A stretch of 41,995 bases of DNA from JBGZEX01 sp041846495 (GCA_041846495.1 JBGZEX010000059.1:1-41995); one strand, 5' to 3'. Positions 5,943 to 15,362 are shown, counted from the stretch's first letter. The notes: generated from the sequence alone by a model not told the origin. Program-made: numbers and translations.

Positions 5943-8039
5943 TTATCCTATGGCTTTCCAGTTGTAGTATAATCGGAAGAGCTTTTTCAGTTGTTCCGCA
6001 TAGATATGGTTTTTATCTTTTTCCAAAAGAGGATCGTCTTCCAGTATTTTTCTTGCGGCCGCTTCGGCTTCTGCCATAATATGTCCGTCTCGGGCGAGGT
6101 TGGATATGCGCAGGTTGAAGGCCGCTCCGCTTTGCCTTGTGCCGTCTATATCTCCCGGCCCCCGGAGTTTGAGATCGGCCTCGGCAATTTCGAATCCGTC
6201 GTTTGTTCGAATCATACATTCGATTCTCTTTCTGGAATATGTCGATATTTCGTATGAAGTCATAAGAATGCAATAGGATTTTTCTGCCCCTCGGCCTATT
6301 CTTCCCCTTAGCTGATGGAGTTGGGAGAGACCGAATCTTTCGGCATTTTCGATAACCATTACCGAGGCGTTGGGTATGTCGACCCCCACTTCTATGACTG
6401 TGGTGGAAAGGAGAATATGAGTCTCCTTATTGAGAAAACGGGTTATTTCCTCCTGTTTTTCCTCCGCTTTGAGTTTGCCGTGTACGATGCCTGTTTTATA
6501 TCCTAAGGGACGGAAATATTCGTTTACGGTCTCGAAACCCTTTTCCAGATTTTGCATATCCTGTTTTTCTGATTCGTGTATGAGAGGATATACGATATAG
6601 GCCTGACGCCCCCGGGTTATTTCTCCCGCAATGAAGTCGAATACTTTTTTCCTTTTGTTTTCGAAGACATGTACGGTGGTTATGGGTTTGCGTCCGGGGG
6701 GAAGTTCGTCGATGACGGATATGTCCAAATCTCCGTATAAGGTCATTGCCAGGGTGCGCGGAATGGGGGTTGCCGTCATGATGAGCATATGGGGAGGACA
6801 TTGGTTTTTTACCCATAGTTTGGCTCTTTGCGCTACTCCGAACCGGTGTTGTTCGTCTATGACTACGAGTCCCAGGTTGTCGAACACCACATTGTCTTCC
6901 AAAAGAGCGTGGGTCCCGACCAGAATATGAAGACTGCCGTCTTCCAATCCTTCGTGTATGCTTTTGCGCATCGTTTGGGAGGTGGAACCGGTGAGCAGAG
7001 CAATGGTGACGGGAAGCCCGTCTGTGAATTTCAGGAGTGTCCGGTAGTGCTGGTTTGCTAATATTTCGGTAGGAGCCATTATACATGCCTGATAGCCGTT
7101 ATCGCAGGCCAATAGCATGGCCATAAGGGCTACCAATGTTTTCCCGCTTCCCACATCTCCCTGTAGAAGCCGGTTCATTTGTTTTTCCCGGCCGCAGTCC
7201 CGGCGTATTTCCCGTATCACCTGCTTTTGAGCCCGGGTGAGTTCGAAGGGAAGATTACGGTAGAAGCGGTTGAAGTTTTTTCCTACGGATTTGAAAGGAT
7301 GTCCTTTATAGACGGTTTTCCGGCGGAATTTTTCCCGTTGGATATGCAGTTGGATGTAGAATAATTCTTCGAATTTGAGACGGTAGACGGCTTTATTCAA
7401 GGCTGTCCCGGAAGAAGGGAAGTGGATGTTGTAAAGTGCATCGTGCAGCAGCATCAGTCCTTTTTCGTTTATGAAGGAAGCCGGGAGTTTTTCCGAAATA
7501 CGCCCTTGTATGTTTGTGAATATGTTGTAAACGATTTTATTGATGCCTCTGGAATTGAGAGAGGCTTTTTTCATTTTTTCCGAAGTATTGTAGAGGGGTT
7601 GATAGCCTACGAGATGGTTTTTGACCTTATCGTATATATCGAATTCGGGATGAACCATATTGAGTTTCCCGTTGAAGACGGAAGGTCTTCCGAATATGAG
7701 ATATTCCGTATCCATGACGACTTGGGCGGGAATATATTTTATACCTTTGAACCATACGAGTTCGATGATTCCGCTTTCGTCCCGGGCTATGGCCGTAAGG
7801 CGTTTTTGACGGCCTTTGCCTACGGTGCGGAAGTCGGATATCTTGGCTTTTATCTGTATGTAGGGCATATCCGTTCGAAGGCTTTTTATCGGATAAATCC
7901 GGCTTCGGTCGATATAGCGGTAGGGGAAGTGATAGAGCATGTCTTCGAAACTCGATATCCCTAATTCCTCTTTGAGGACAGATGCTTTCCGTTCGCCTAC
8001 GCCGGCAAGGAATTGTATGTTGGTTTCCGAGATTTTCAT
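5943..8039 (-). CDS. recG: ATP-dependent DNA helicase RecG
   Basis: 698 residues, the normal length of RecG. The enzyme remodels stalled replication forks and branch-migrates Holliday junctions in the cytoplasm. The N-terminal wedge/OB domain spans roughly 1-240. The superfamily 2 helicase core follows with Walker A GDVGSGKT (294-301), the RecG-type DEQH box in VIDEQHRFGVAQR (393-405), TATPIPRTLA after it, and HGKLK, TTVIEVGVDIPNA and QLRGRIGRG in the second RecA-like lobe. The C-terminal segment LRGPGDIDGTRQSG is the RecG signature region. The start ATG at 8039 gives a typical N-terminus. It is transcribed alone, divergent from the gene at 8133. No irregularity seen. Confidence 0.97.
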   Translation of the reverse strand: MKISETNIQFLAGVGERKASVLKEELGISSFEDMLYHFPYRYIDRSRIYPIKSLRTDMPYIQIKAKISDFRTVGKGRQKRLTAIARDESGIIELVWFKGIKYIPAQVVMDTEYLIFGRPSVFNGKLNMVHPEFDIYDKVKNHLVGYQPLYNTSEKMKKASLNSRGINKIVYNIFTNIQGRISEKLPASFINEKGLMLLHDALYNIHFPSSGTALNKAVYRLKFEELFYIQLHIQREKFRRKTVYKGHPFKSVGKNFNRFYRNLPFELTRAQKQVIREIRRDCGREKQMNRLLQGDVGSGKTLVALMAMLLACDNGYQACIMAPTEILANQHYRTLLKFTDGLPVTIALLTGSTSQTMRKSIHEGLEDGSLHILVGTHALLEDNVVFDNLGLVVIDEQHRFGVAQRAKLWVKNQCPPHMLIMTATPIPRTLAMTLYGDLDISVIDELPPGRKPITTVHVFENKRKKVFDFIAGEITRGRQAYIVYPLIHESEKQDMQNLEKGFETVNEYFRPLGYKTGIVHGKLKAEEKQEEITRFLNKETHILLSTTVIEVGVDIPNASVMVIENAERFGLSQLHQLRGRIGRGAEKSYCILMTSYEISTYSRKRIECMIRTNDGFEIAEADLKLRGPGDIDGTRQSGAAFNLRISNLARDGHIMAEAEAAARKILEDDPLLEKDKNHIYAEQLKKLFRLYYNWKAIG

Positions 8040-8132
8040 GATGTTTTTAGCAAGGGCTAATTTAGTAAATATGCCCGATTTTTTGGGGAATAACCGTATA
8101 TTTTTTATTTTCGTTTCTCAAATAAAAGATGA

Positions 8133-8639
8133 ATGGGAACTTATATAAAGGCGCGCCTGGGACATGTTTTCCGGTTCGGAAATAAGCGCGGATTCGGTGT
8201 ACATTCCCCGAGAATGTACGAAATGATTACCGAGGTGTTGGCTCCCCGGCGCCGGAAGGTCGAAAATGCGCCGGTGCCGGAAGGCCGGATGAGACGCCGT
8301 ACACGTGCCATGTACCGCTTGGTTCGGCGATTGGCGGATTACGAACATCCCGAACGATTGTATTATGCCGATGCTTCGGTTTTGGATTTTATAGAGACCG
8401 GTCGGACGGAATTGCTGCCTCTTGAGGAAGTTTTCGTACGGACTTCGGGATATTGGCTCGTATTCGAATCCGGCAATCGTCGTTTAGTACTTATGCGGGA
8501 AATTCACGGAACGAACCGCCGTTTATGGGAAAAAGCCCGTACCGGTGCCGAGGTCAGAGTAGATATGATGTGGTATGGCCTTCTTATTTTCGATCCGGCT
8601 CTTCAAAAGGGGAATTACAGGGTCTTATTGAAAAAATGA
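8133..8639 (+). CDS. Truncated/degenerate relative of a Bacteroidetes class I SAM methyltransferase family
   Basis: 168 residues. The N-terminus carries GFGVHSP (20-26) followed by a Tyr, the entry signature of a Bacteroidetes family of SAM-dependent methyltransferases of about 220-270 residues. The C-terminus (REIHGTNRRLWEKA ... DMMWYGLLIFDPALQKGNYRVLL) matches the end of the same family, where the Ile-His-Trp segment and a phenylalanine/glycine-rich strand close the fold. Between them about 80-100 residues that would carry the glycine-rich SAM-binding loop are replaced by a short unrelated-looking linker (about 60-120). So the frame is intact and Arg-rich, but the catalytic core seems lost. 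It may be a structural or regulatory remnant, or a family member drifting toward loss. The family parallel is from memory and moderately sure. Confidence 0.65.
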   Translation: MGTYIKARLGHVFRFGNKRGFGVHSPRMYEMITEVLAPRRRKVENAPVPEGRMRRRTRAMYRLVRRLADYEHPERLYYADASVLDFIETGRTELLPLEEVFVRTSGYWLVFESGNRRLVLMREIHGTNRRLWEKARTGAEVRVDMMWYGLLIFDPALQKGNYRVLLKK

Positions 8640-8707
8640 GGGAATCCGGAGAATTTGGTACTTTTTTATATTTTCAAAATGGATTTTATAGAATTTAAAA
8701 ACAGGAT

Positions 8708-9181
8708 ATGGCGGAAAACATAGTTGTGCATGAAGGAGAGAAATCGGAGAAATATCGGATTTTATTGCCGCAGATGCGGGGATTGCTTGAGGGAGAAGAA
8801 GATGTGACGGCCAATATGGCCAATTTCGTTGCGGCTTTGAGGATGACTTTCGGCTTTTTTTGGGTGGGGTTTTATATCGTGAAGGGAGAGAACTTGATTT
8901 TGGGGCCTTTTCAAGGACCTGTAGCATGTACGCGTATAGGATACGGGAAAGGAGTTTGCGGTACGGCCTGGAAAGAAAAACGTTGTTTGACGGTAGAGGA
9001 CGTAAATGCTTTTCCCGGACATATCGCCTGTAGTTCCGATTCGAAATCCGAAATCGTATATCCCGTGATTCGGGAAGGAGAAGTGGTGGCCGTGCTCGAT
9101 ATAGACAGCGACGATTATGCGGCTTTCGATGCCGTGGATGAGGAATACGTAGGGAAGCTTCTGGATATGTTTCCGTGGTGA
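8708..9181 (+). CDS. GAF-domain free methionine-(R)-sulfoxide reductase
   Basis: 157 residues, a single GAF domain of the fRMsr family, which reduces free L-methionine-(R)-sulfoxide using thioredoxin in the cytoplasm. GPFQGPVACTRI (66-77), GVCGTAW (82-88) and FPGHIACSSDSKSEIVYP (102-119) are the diagnostic segments. Cys74, Cys84 and Cys108 have the same 10- and 24-residue spacing as the three redox cysteines of the Escherichia coli enzyme (84, 94, 118), so the full catalytic set is present; Cys93 is extra. The ATG at 8708 is preceded by a purine-rich stretch. The window also encodes MsrA at its far end, so two classes of methionine-sulfoxide repair are covered, though not linked. Confidence 0.93.
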   Translation: MAENIVVHEGEKSEKYRILLPQMRGLLEGEEDVTANMANFVAALRMTFGFFWVGFYIVKGENLILGPFQGPVACTRIGYGKGVCGTAWKEKRCLTVEDVNAFPGHIACSSDSKSEIVYPVIREGEVVAVLDIDSDDYAAFDAVDEEYVGKLLDMFPW

Positions 9182-9206
9182 TTTCCGGAGTCTTTTGTCG
9201 GGAACT

Positions 9207-9235
9207 TTCCGTTTCGATCGGCCGATGAAACGGAA
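9207..9235. terminator. Strong hairpin between fRMsr and adenosyltransferase genes
   Basis: TTCCGTTTC (9207-9215) pairs with GAAACGGAA (9227-9235); the loop holds the perfect palindrome ATCGGCCGAT (9217-9226), so the stem continues almost to the centre. It lies 26 bases past the stop of the reductase gene. There is no clean T-run after it, so it may be a Rho-assisted or weak terminator rather than a classic intrinsic one. Confidence 0.5.
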
Positions 9236-9336
9236 GTCCGGTTTATTACGGTTCCGGCGGAGTATGAGAAATCTGCGAATAATTTATAATTTTTGGAGAA
9301 GGAGGGAAATATGTTTAATTTTTTGATAAGTTTATT

Positions 9337-9882
9337 ATGAAGGTATATACGAAAACGGGGGATAAGGGGACTACTTCTCTTATCGGCGGGAAACGGGTGC
9401 CGAAAAATTCGCTTCGTCTCGAGGCCTACGGCGGAGTGGACGAATTGAATTCCCACATGGGGATGATCCGTTCCTATCCGCTTAAGGAAGAAGAGAGCCG
9501 GGATTTATTGGAGATTCAGAAGAAGTTGTTCGATTTGGGAGGATATTTGGCTACCGATCCGGATTTTAAGGGAGGGAAGCCGGGAGTTTGCGTGACTTCC
9601 GAGGATTTGAGCCGTTTGGAAGCGGCTATCGATCGCATGGATGTCCGATTGCCTCAGATGACGGCATTCGTAATTCCGGGAGGACATCCGGGAGTATCGG
9701 CCGCTCATATTGCACGTACCGTATGCCGGAGGGTGGAACGCCGTATCTTGGATCTTGCGGAAGAAGCCGCCGTAGACGAAACAGCAATGAAATACATCAA
9801 CCGCCTTTCCGATTATCTCTTCGTATTGGCGCGTAAATTGGCGCAGGATGCCGGTGTCGAAGAGGTAAAATGGTTGCCTTAA
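9337..9882 (+). CDS. PduO-type cob(I)alamin adenosyltransferase
   Basis: 181 residues. Transfers the adenosyl group of ATP to cob(I)alamin (or cob(I)yrinic acid diamide) to make coenzyme B12. The ATP-binding N-terminus TKTGDKGTTSLIGGKRVPK (4-22), then EAYGGVDELNSHMG (29-42), and the C-terminal VCRRVERRILDL and YINRLSDYLFVLAR (about 129-166) are the family signatures in order and spacing. Length is usual for the family. It is not embedded in a cobalamin or B12-enzyme operon here and no cobalamin riboswitch-like segment was noticed upstream, so it probably serves B12 salvage for enzymes encoded elsewhere, such as methylmalonyl-CoA mutase. Confidence 0.95.
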   Translation: MKVYTKTGDKGTTSLIGGKRVPKNSLRLEAYGGVDELNSHMGMIRSYPLKEEESRDLLEIQKKLFDLGGYLATDPDFKGGKPGVCVTSEDLSRLEAAIDRMDVRLPQMTAFVIPGGHPGVSAAHIARTVCRRVERRILDLAEEAAVDETAMKYINRLSDYLFVLARKLAQDAGVEEVKWLP

Positions 9883-9967
9883 GGCGGAATTCTCGGAGAG
9901 GTTAGCGGTTTTGTTTGCCGTTGAGATTTGTTTTTACCGCATTCGGATAGAAAAGTTTTTCCGGATC

Positions 9968-11464
9968 TTATTGCCGACCATGTTTTTTTAAGGCGAGAAG
10001 GACTTCTTTAAGAGGGGGTTCGTTTTTCAGGATGAAAAGCACGTATCCCGCTAAAATTACGGTCCGTATGCCGAGACGTAAGATTGGAGATTCGAAAGTG
10101 ACATGCATGCCTGTAATATAGAGAAGGAGGGCGACAATACCGTATTTGCCTATGGATTTCAAATCGTACGCTATGGGGTAGCGACGTTTTCCTACGAAAT
10201 AGGAGGCGAGCATTATAGCGAGATAACAGGCGAATCCCGCCCATGCACATGCCGTATATCCGTAGCGTGGTACGAAAATCAGATTGCCGGCAACGATGAT
10301 TCCGAAACCGATGAGAGAGAAATAGGCTCCCCATTCGGTTTTATCGGTGAGTTTATACCATAGCGAAAGGTTGAAAAATATACCCGAAAAAAGTTGTCCG
10401 GCCATAACGATGGGGACTATGCGCAGGCCTTCGAAATAGGTGGGTTTGATGAAATATTTGATGATATCGATATAAAACATCACTCCGAGGAAGATGAATA
10501 ATCCGCAAAGGATGAAATATTTCATGGCAAGGGCAAAGGCAGGACGCTTGTCTTCGCCTTTTTCGCGGGCGAATATGAAAGGATCGTAGGCATAACGGAA
10601 AGCCTGGGTGAAAAGCATCATCAAAAGGGCTATTTTGAAATTCGCTCCGTATATTCCCAATTGGGCCATGGCGGCTTCCTTATCTTCTATAAGATAGGGA
10701 TAAAGCATTTTATCTATGTTTTGATTCATGATTCCGGCAATTCCCAAAACCAATAGAGGCAGGGAGTAAGCCAACATTTTTTTCAATAGAAGAGGGCGGA
10801 ATTTGAATTTCGCTTTAAGGATTTCAGGCAAGAGCAGGAAACATACGGTGATTGTTGATATAAGGTTGGAAATCAAAATATAACCCACTCCGTACCGGGG
10901 ATTGTAGAAAGAGGAAACGGCATCCGGATATTTCTCGACAAGCAAGGGACATAAAAGGAAAAAGAAAAGGTTGAGTCCTATATTTACGCCGATGGAAACA
11001 AGTTTATATGCAGCAAAGCGTAAGGGGCGTTTGCAATATCTTAAATAGGCGAAAGGGATGGACGTAAAGGCATCCAAGCCGATAATGATGCCCATGAGCA
11101 ATACGTAATCGGGATGGGATTCGAGATTTAGGGCCCGGCTCAAAGGATTGAGGAAAAGAACGAGCAGGAGAATGAAGAGTCCGGAGGTAGAGCCGATGGA
11201 AATCATGGTAGTCGAATAGACCGAATCGGGATCCTTTTCTTCCTTATCGTTTGCGAACCGGAAAAAACCGGTTTCCATACCGTAAGTGAGCAGGATGATC
11301 AGAAGTGCCATCCAAGAGTAAAGGAAGGTGACCGTTCCGTATTCCCCTTGCGTTTGGAGTTTGTAAACGTATAAGGGAACTAAAAGCCAGTTCAGAAACC
11401 TTCCGATAATGCTGCTCAATCCGTATAATACCGTATCCTTTGCCAAACTCCGTATACCTGCCAT
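9968..11464 (-). CDS. Polysaccharide flippase (Wzx/RfbX-like, MOP superfamily)
   Basis: 498 residues, almost wholly hydrophobic with about 12-14 predicted membrane helices and the MOP-superfamily start AGIRSLAKDTVLYGLSSIIGRFLNWLLVPLY. Such proteins flip lipid-linked oligosaccharides across the inner membrane. Members of this subgroup in Bacteroidetes are usually single genes away from capsule clusters, as here: the neighbours are the adenosyltransferase and pruA, with no glycosyltransferase or polymerase. The substrate therefore cannot be inferred. The ATG at 11464 places the first helix about 15 residues in, as expected. No truncation seen. Confidence 0.88.
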   Translation of the reverse strand: MAGIRSLAKDTVLYGLSSIIGRFLNWLLVPLYVYKLQTQGEYGTVTFLYSWMALLIILLTYGMETGFFRFANDKEEKDPDSVYSTTMISIGSTSGLFILLLVLFLNPLSRALNLESHPDYVLLMGIIIGLDAFTSIPFAYLRYCKRPLRFAAYKLVSIGVNIGLNLFFFLLCPLLVEKYPDAVSSFYNPRYGVGYILISNLISTITVCFLLLPEILKAKFKFRPLLLKKMLAYSLPLLVLGIAGIMNQNIDKMLYPYLIEDKEAAMAQLGIYGANFKIALLMMLFTQAFRYAYDPFIFAREKGEDKRPAFALAMKYFILCGLFIFLGVMFYIDIIKYFIKPTYFEGLRIVPIVMAGQLFSGIFFNLSLWYKLTDKTEWGAYFSLIGFGIIVAGNLIFVPRYGYTACAWAGFACYLAIMLASYFVGKRRYPIAYDLKSIGKYGIVALLLYITGMHVTFESPILRLGIRTVILAGYVLFILKNEPPLKEVLLALKKHGRQ

Positions 11465-11545
11465 ATCCTTGTCTTATCTCGTCTTTCCGCAAATATAGGA
11501 GTTAATATCCGATTATCCTCCGGAAAGGGGGAAAATCCCCCTTGT

Positions 11546-13177
11546 TCACTCCTCTTTGAAGCAGGGATACATATAGTCTTCCGCCGGCAGGAAGGTTTCT
11601 TTGATTACCTGCGGAGACGCCCAGCGGATGAGATTGAATACGGAGCCGGCTTTGTCGTTCGTACCCGAAGCCCGTCCGCCTCCGAAAGGTTGTTGGTTGA
11701 CGACGGCCCCCGTCGGCTTGTCGTTTATGTAGAAGTTGCCCGCCGTATGCATGAGACGTTCCGTCATTTTTTCGATATTCGCCCGAACGTTCGAGAATAT
11801 GGCCCCGGTAAGTCCGTAAATCGAAGATCGATCGAGGATGTCGAGAGTTTCTTCCGTTTTATGGGCGTCGTATACGTATACTGTGATTACGGGACCGAAT
11901 AACTCTTCCCGCATCGTGATATAGTCGGGTTTGAGAGCCCGTATGACCGTAGGCCATACGAAATAGCCGACGGATTTATCACATTTCCCTCCGATGACGA
12001 TTTCCGCATCGGGGGATTTTTTCGCTTCTTCTATGCGGCGGGCGAGATTATCGAAAGAGGTCTCGTCTATGACGGCATTGACGAAGTTTGAAAAATCCTC
12101 GACTTTTCCGACTTTTATTTTATCGATGTCTTCGGCGAGATATTTCCGGATTTCCTCCCATAGATTGGAGGGAATATAGGCTCTGGAGGCTGCCGAACAT
12201 TTCTGTCCCTGGTATTCGAAAGCGCCGCGGATGATGGCGGTCGCCACTTTTTTGGGAGAAGCCGTGGGGTCTGCGAAAATATAATCTTTCCCTCCGGTTT
12301 CACCCACGATACGGGGGTAGCTGCGGTAAGAAGGAATGTTTTTTCCGATAGCCTTCCATATGTCGTTGAATACTTCCGTAGAGCCGGTAAAATGTATGCC
12401 GGCAAAGTCCGGATCGGAGAAAATTACTTCCGAGGCGACAGGACCGGGTACGAGCACCATATTGATGACTCCGTCGGGAAGTCCCGCTTCCTGCAATATC
12501 TTCATTACGATAGAGGCCGATAATACCGAAGTGTGCGAAGGCTTCCATACGACCGTATTGCCCATCAGGGCGGGAGCCCCCGGAAGATTGCCGGCTATGG
12601 AGGTGAAATTGAACGGAGTGAGTGCAAAGACAAAACCTTCCAAGGGACGCCATACCGTGCGGTTCCATGTGCCGGGAGCCGAGTCCGGTTGCATGGCGTA
12701 GAGTTCGTACATGTTTTTTACGTTATATCTGAAAAAATCGGATAATTCGCATACGCAGTCTATTTCTGCCTGAAAAGCGTTTTTGGATTGGCCTATCATG
12801 GTTGCCGCATTCAGTATTTGCCGGTAGGGACCGCTTATGAGCTCTGCGGCTTTCAGGAATATAGCCGCCCGGGATTCCCACTTCATGGATTCCCATGCCG
12901 GTTTGGCCTTGAGAGCCGCATCTATTGCCTGTTTCACGTGCGAGCCCTCTCCCTGATGGTAGCGTCCTATGAGTTTGCGATGATCGTGCGGAGGACGGAT
13001 ATCCCTGAATTTATCCGTTTTCACTTCTTTCCCTCCTATGATCATGGGGATGTCGAATCCCCCTTTCCCGAATTTTGCGAGCATCGTTTTCAATTCCTCT
13101 CTCTCCGGAGAGCCCGGTGCATAAGTTTTTATGGTTTCGTTTTTAATCTCCGGCAATTTGTAAATTCCTTTCGGCAT
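11546..13177 (-). CDS. pruA: L-glutamate gamma-semialdehyde (1-pyrroline-5-carboxylate) dehydrogenase
   Basis: 543 residues from the ATG at 13177 (MPKGIYK), the usual N-terminus and length of this family; upstream in-frame ATGs at 13207 and 13204 would add 10 non-conserved residues. Oxidises glutamate semialdehyde to glutamate with NAD, the second step of proline breakdown, also used in ornithine/arginine catabolism. Aldehyde-dehydrogenase hallmarks are TPFNFTSIAGNLPG (187-200), the NAD loop FTGSTEVF (263-270), Glu293 in GETGGKD, catalytic Cys327 in QGQKCSA, and the C-terminal PFGGGRASGTNDKAG typical of P5C dehydrogenases. The monofunctional form is encoded, with no PutA proline dehydrogenase domain or adjacent gene. 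A -7 element lies at 13238-13245. Confidence 0.96.
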   Translation of the reverse strand: MPKGIYKLPEIKNETIKTYAPGSPEREELKTMLAKFGKGGFDIPMIIGGKEVKTDKFRDIRPPHDHRKLIGRYHQGEGSHVKQAIDAALKAKPAWESMKWESRAAIFLKAAELISGPYRQILNAATMIGQSKNAFQAEIDCVCELSDFFRYNVKNMYELYAMQPDSAPGTWNRTVWRPLEGFVFALTPFNFTSIAGNLPGAPALMGNTVVWKPSHTSVLSASIVMKILQEAGLPDGVINMVLVPGPVASEVIFSDPDFAGIHFTGSTEVFNDIWKAIGKNIPSYRSYPRIVGETGGKDYIFADPTASPKKVATAIIRGAFEYQGQKCSAASRAYIPSNLWEEIRKYLAEDIDKIKVGKVEDFSNFVNAVIDETSFDNLARRIEEAKKSPDAEIVIGGKCDKSVGYFVWPTVIRALKPDYITMREELFGPVITVYVYDAHKTEETLDILDRSSIYGLTGAIFSNVRANIEKMTERLMHTAGNFYINDKPTGAVVNQQPFGGGRASGTNDKAGSVFNLIRWASPQVIKETFLPAEDYMYPCFKEE

Positions 13178-13237
13178 AATAGTTGTTTTTAGGTTAGTTA
13201 TCATCATATGCGGTTATGATCGAATCCGCATAATTTA

Positions 13238-13245
13238 CAAATATA
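13238..13245 (-). promoter_or_regulatory. -7 promoter element for pruA
   Basis: Minus-strand TATATTTG fits TAnnTTTG, about 60 bases upstream of the MPKG start, leaving an A/T-rich leader. No clear -33 element. Confidence 0.4.
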
Positions 13246-13267
13246 AGATTTATTTCTTAAAAATGCA

Positions 13268-13299
13268 TTGCGGTATTTAAGAATTAAAAATTATCTTTG
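13268..13299 (+). promoter_or_regulatory. Promoter (-33/-7) for the ABC-F gene
   Basis: TTG at 13268-13270 and TATCTTTG at 13292-13299 (TAnnTTTG) are separated by 21 bases, within the known Bacteroidetes spacing. This gives a leader of roughly 85 bases before the ATG at 13390. It is the best-formed promoter in the window and faces away from pruA, whose own -7 lies 23 bases upstream on the other strand. Confidence 0.5.
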
Positions 13300-13389
13300 C
13301 CGGGCAGAGAACCGGATGTCGTCGACACCGTATCGTTCGGAACGGGAGGTCCTCTATTGAAGATTTCTTTTGTATAAATAACGGATATT

Positions 13390-15345
13390 ATGATTTCCAT
13401 AGATAATTTAAGTGTCGTCTTCGGAGAAAGAGTGTTATTCAATTCGGTTTCGTTTATGATAAACAAACGGGATCGTATTGGTCTTACCGGCAGGAACGGG
13501 GCGGGAAAGTCCACCTTACTCAAGTTGATAGCCGGACTTCAACAGCCCGAAGGGGGGAGTATTTCCAAGGGACCGGACATAAAAATAGGTTATTTGCCGC
13601 AAACCAAGGTTTACGAAGACGGATGTACGGTGCGGGAGGAGGCTAAAAAGGCTTTCGGAGATTTATCGGCTCTTAGGGAGGAGGCGGATGCAATGACTCA
13701 TGCTTTATCCGTCCGGGAAGATTACGATTCGGAAGATTATATGAATATGTTGGATAGGATTCATGCTTTTAACGAACAGCTTTCCTTAAGAGGATACGAG
13801 CGTATGGATGCCGAGGCGGAGGTGGTTTTGAGAGGGTTGGGGTTTACCCGGGAGGATATGGAACGAAAATGCGAGGAGTTCAGCGGAGGCTGGAGGATGC
13901 GAATCGAATTGGCCAAGATTTTATTGACGGCTCCCGATTTGTTTTTATTGGATGAGCCTACCAACCATTTGGATATAGAGTCCATCGCCTGGCTGGAATC
14001 CTTTTTGCAGGCGTCTCCGGCAGCTGTGGTACTGGTCTCTCACGACCGTGCGTTTTTGGATAATGTGACGGAGCGTACCATAGAGATATCCCTCGGGAAT
14101 ATATACGATTACAGGGTATCTTATACGAAGTTCGTAGAATTGCGGAAAGAGCGGATAGAGCAGCAGAGGCGCGCTTATGAAAACCAGCAGAAGCAGATTA
14201 AGGATACGGAGGAATTTATAGAGCGTTTCCGCTACAAGGCGACGAAATCCGTTCAGGTGCAATCACGTATCAAGCAGTTGGAAAAATTGGAGCGTATAGA
14301 AATGGAGCCGGAGGATCATACGGGTATCAATCTGCGTTTTCAGGGAGGGGTGCGTTCGGGAGATGTGGTGGTCGACGGGAAGGATTTGCGGAAATCCTAC
14401 GATGGCCGTACGGTATTCGAAGAGGCGAATATAGAGGTCAGAAGAGGCGAAAAGGTGGCTTTTGTCGGCAAGAACGGGGAAGGAAAATCCACTCTCGTGA
14501 AGATGATAATGGGGGAAATCGATTATGAAGGCAGTATCCGGATAGGACATAATGTACATATAGGATATTTTGCACAGAATCAAGCTTCTTTACTCGATCC
14601 GGAAACTACGGTTCTGGATACCGTCGACCGGGTTGCCGTGGGAGATATCCGTAAGAAGATCCGGGATATTTTGGGGGCTTTTTTGTTTTCGGGAGAAGAT
14701 GTGGATAAAAAAGTCAAGGTGCTTTCGGGAGGAGAGCGTACGCGTCTGGCTATGGTGCGTCTTTTGTTGGAACCCTATAATCTTCTGATATTGGACGAAC
14801 CCACCAATCATTTGGATATAAGGACCAAGGATATACTGAAAGAGGCTCTTCGGAAATTCGAAGGCAGTGTGATAATAGTATCCCACGACAGGGATTTTTT
14901 AAACGGCTTGGCGGATAAGGTATACGAGTTCGGAGGCGGCCGCATTAAAGAATATCCGGGCGGGATAAAAGATTTTCTATACTCTCGGAAAATCGCTTGT
15001 TTCAGAGAATACGAGGAGATGCATTCCCGTATGGGAGGAAATCGGGAGGAGGGCGGAGTGAAAAAAGAAAAGGCGAGCGAGAATAAAAAATCTTATATGG
15101 AATATAAGCAGTTCAGCCGGGAAGTCCGTCGTGCGGAACAGCGTATAGAAGAAATAGAGCGGAATATAGCCTGTCTCGAAGACAAAATCGAAACGATGGT
15201 AGAGGCCATTACCGCAGGCATTCAGGATGCGACTGCTTATGACGATTATTCCCGAGCTAAGGAGGATATGGCGGAATTGATGAAAGAATGGGAGGAAGCT
15301 CAGGAAAAATTGGAGAATTTGAAAAAAGAGGGAGAAATCCGTTAA
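13390..15345 (+). CDS. ABC-F family ATPase (Uup/YheS-like)
   Basis: 651 residues, soluble, with two ABC ATPase domains in one chain and no membrane segment. Domain 1 has Walker A GRNGAGKST (34-42), signature SGGWRMRIELAK and DEPTNHLD; domain 2 has GKNGEGKST, SGGERTRLAMVR and DEPTNHLD, each followed by the SHDR switch. Between them is the basic, helical ABC-F linker (IEQQRRAYENQQKQIKDTEEF ... KATKSVQVQSRIKQLEK split here), which reaches the ribosomal P-site region in characterised members. The C-terminal 100 residues are a charged coiled coil. ABC-F proteins act on the ribosome, some as translation factors, some protecting against antibiotics. The core-gene setting beside rlmB favours a housekeeping role; resistance cannot be excluded. 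Confidence 0.93.
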   Translation: MISIDNLSVVFGERVLFNSVSFMINKRDRIGLTGRNGAGKSTLLKLIAGLQQPEGGSISKGPDIKIGYLPQTKVYEDGCTVREEAKKAFGDLSALREEADAMTHALSVREDYDSEDYMNMLDRIHAFNEQLSLRGYERMDAEAEVVLRGLGFTREDMERKCEEFSGGWRMRIELAKILLTAPDLFLLDEPTNHLDIESIAWLESFLQASPAAVVLVSHDRAFLDNVTERTIEISLGNIYDYRVSYTKFVELRKERIEQQRRAYENQQKQIKDTEEFIERFRYKATKSVQVQSRIKQLEKLERIEMEPEDHTGINLRFQGGVRSGDVVVDGKDLRKSYDGRTVFEEANIEVRRGEKVAFVGKNGEGKSTLVKMIMGEIDYEGSIRIGHNVHIGYFAQNQASLLDPETTVLDTVDRVAVGDIRKKIRDILGAFLFSGEDVDKKVKVLSGGERTRLAMVRLLLEPYNLLILDEPTNHLDIRTKDILKEALRKFEGSVIIVSHDRDFLNGLADKVYEFGGGRIKEYPGGIKDFLYSRKIACFREYEEMHSRMGGNREEGGVKKEKASENKKSYMEYKQFSREVRRAEQRIEEIERNIACLEDKIETMVEAITAGIQDATAYDDYSRAKEDMAELMKEWEEAQEKLENLKKEGEIR

Positions 15346-15362
15346 CTATATGATTTGATGTT

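Noticed and set aside
9182..9336. Possible cobalamin riboswitch before the PduO-type gene
   Set aside because: Only a simple hairpin is visible; no conserved B12-box-like sequence (GCCACTG-type) was seen.
13390..15345. Antibiotic-resistance ABC-F (OptrA/Msr-like)
   Set aside because: No long antibiotic-resistance interdomain linker is evident, and the setting is core genome next to rlmB; kept as a general ABC-F ATPase.
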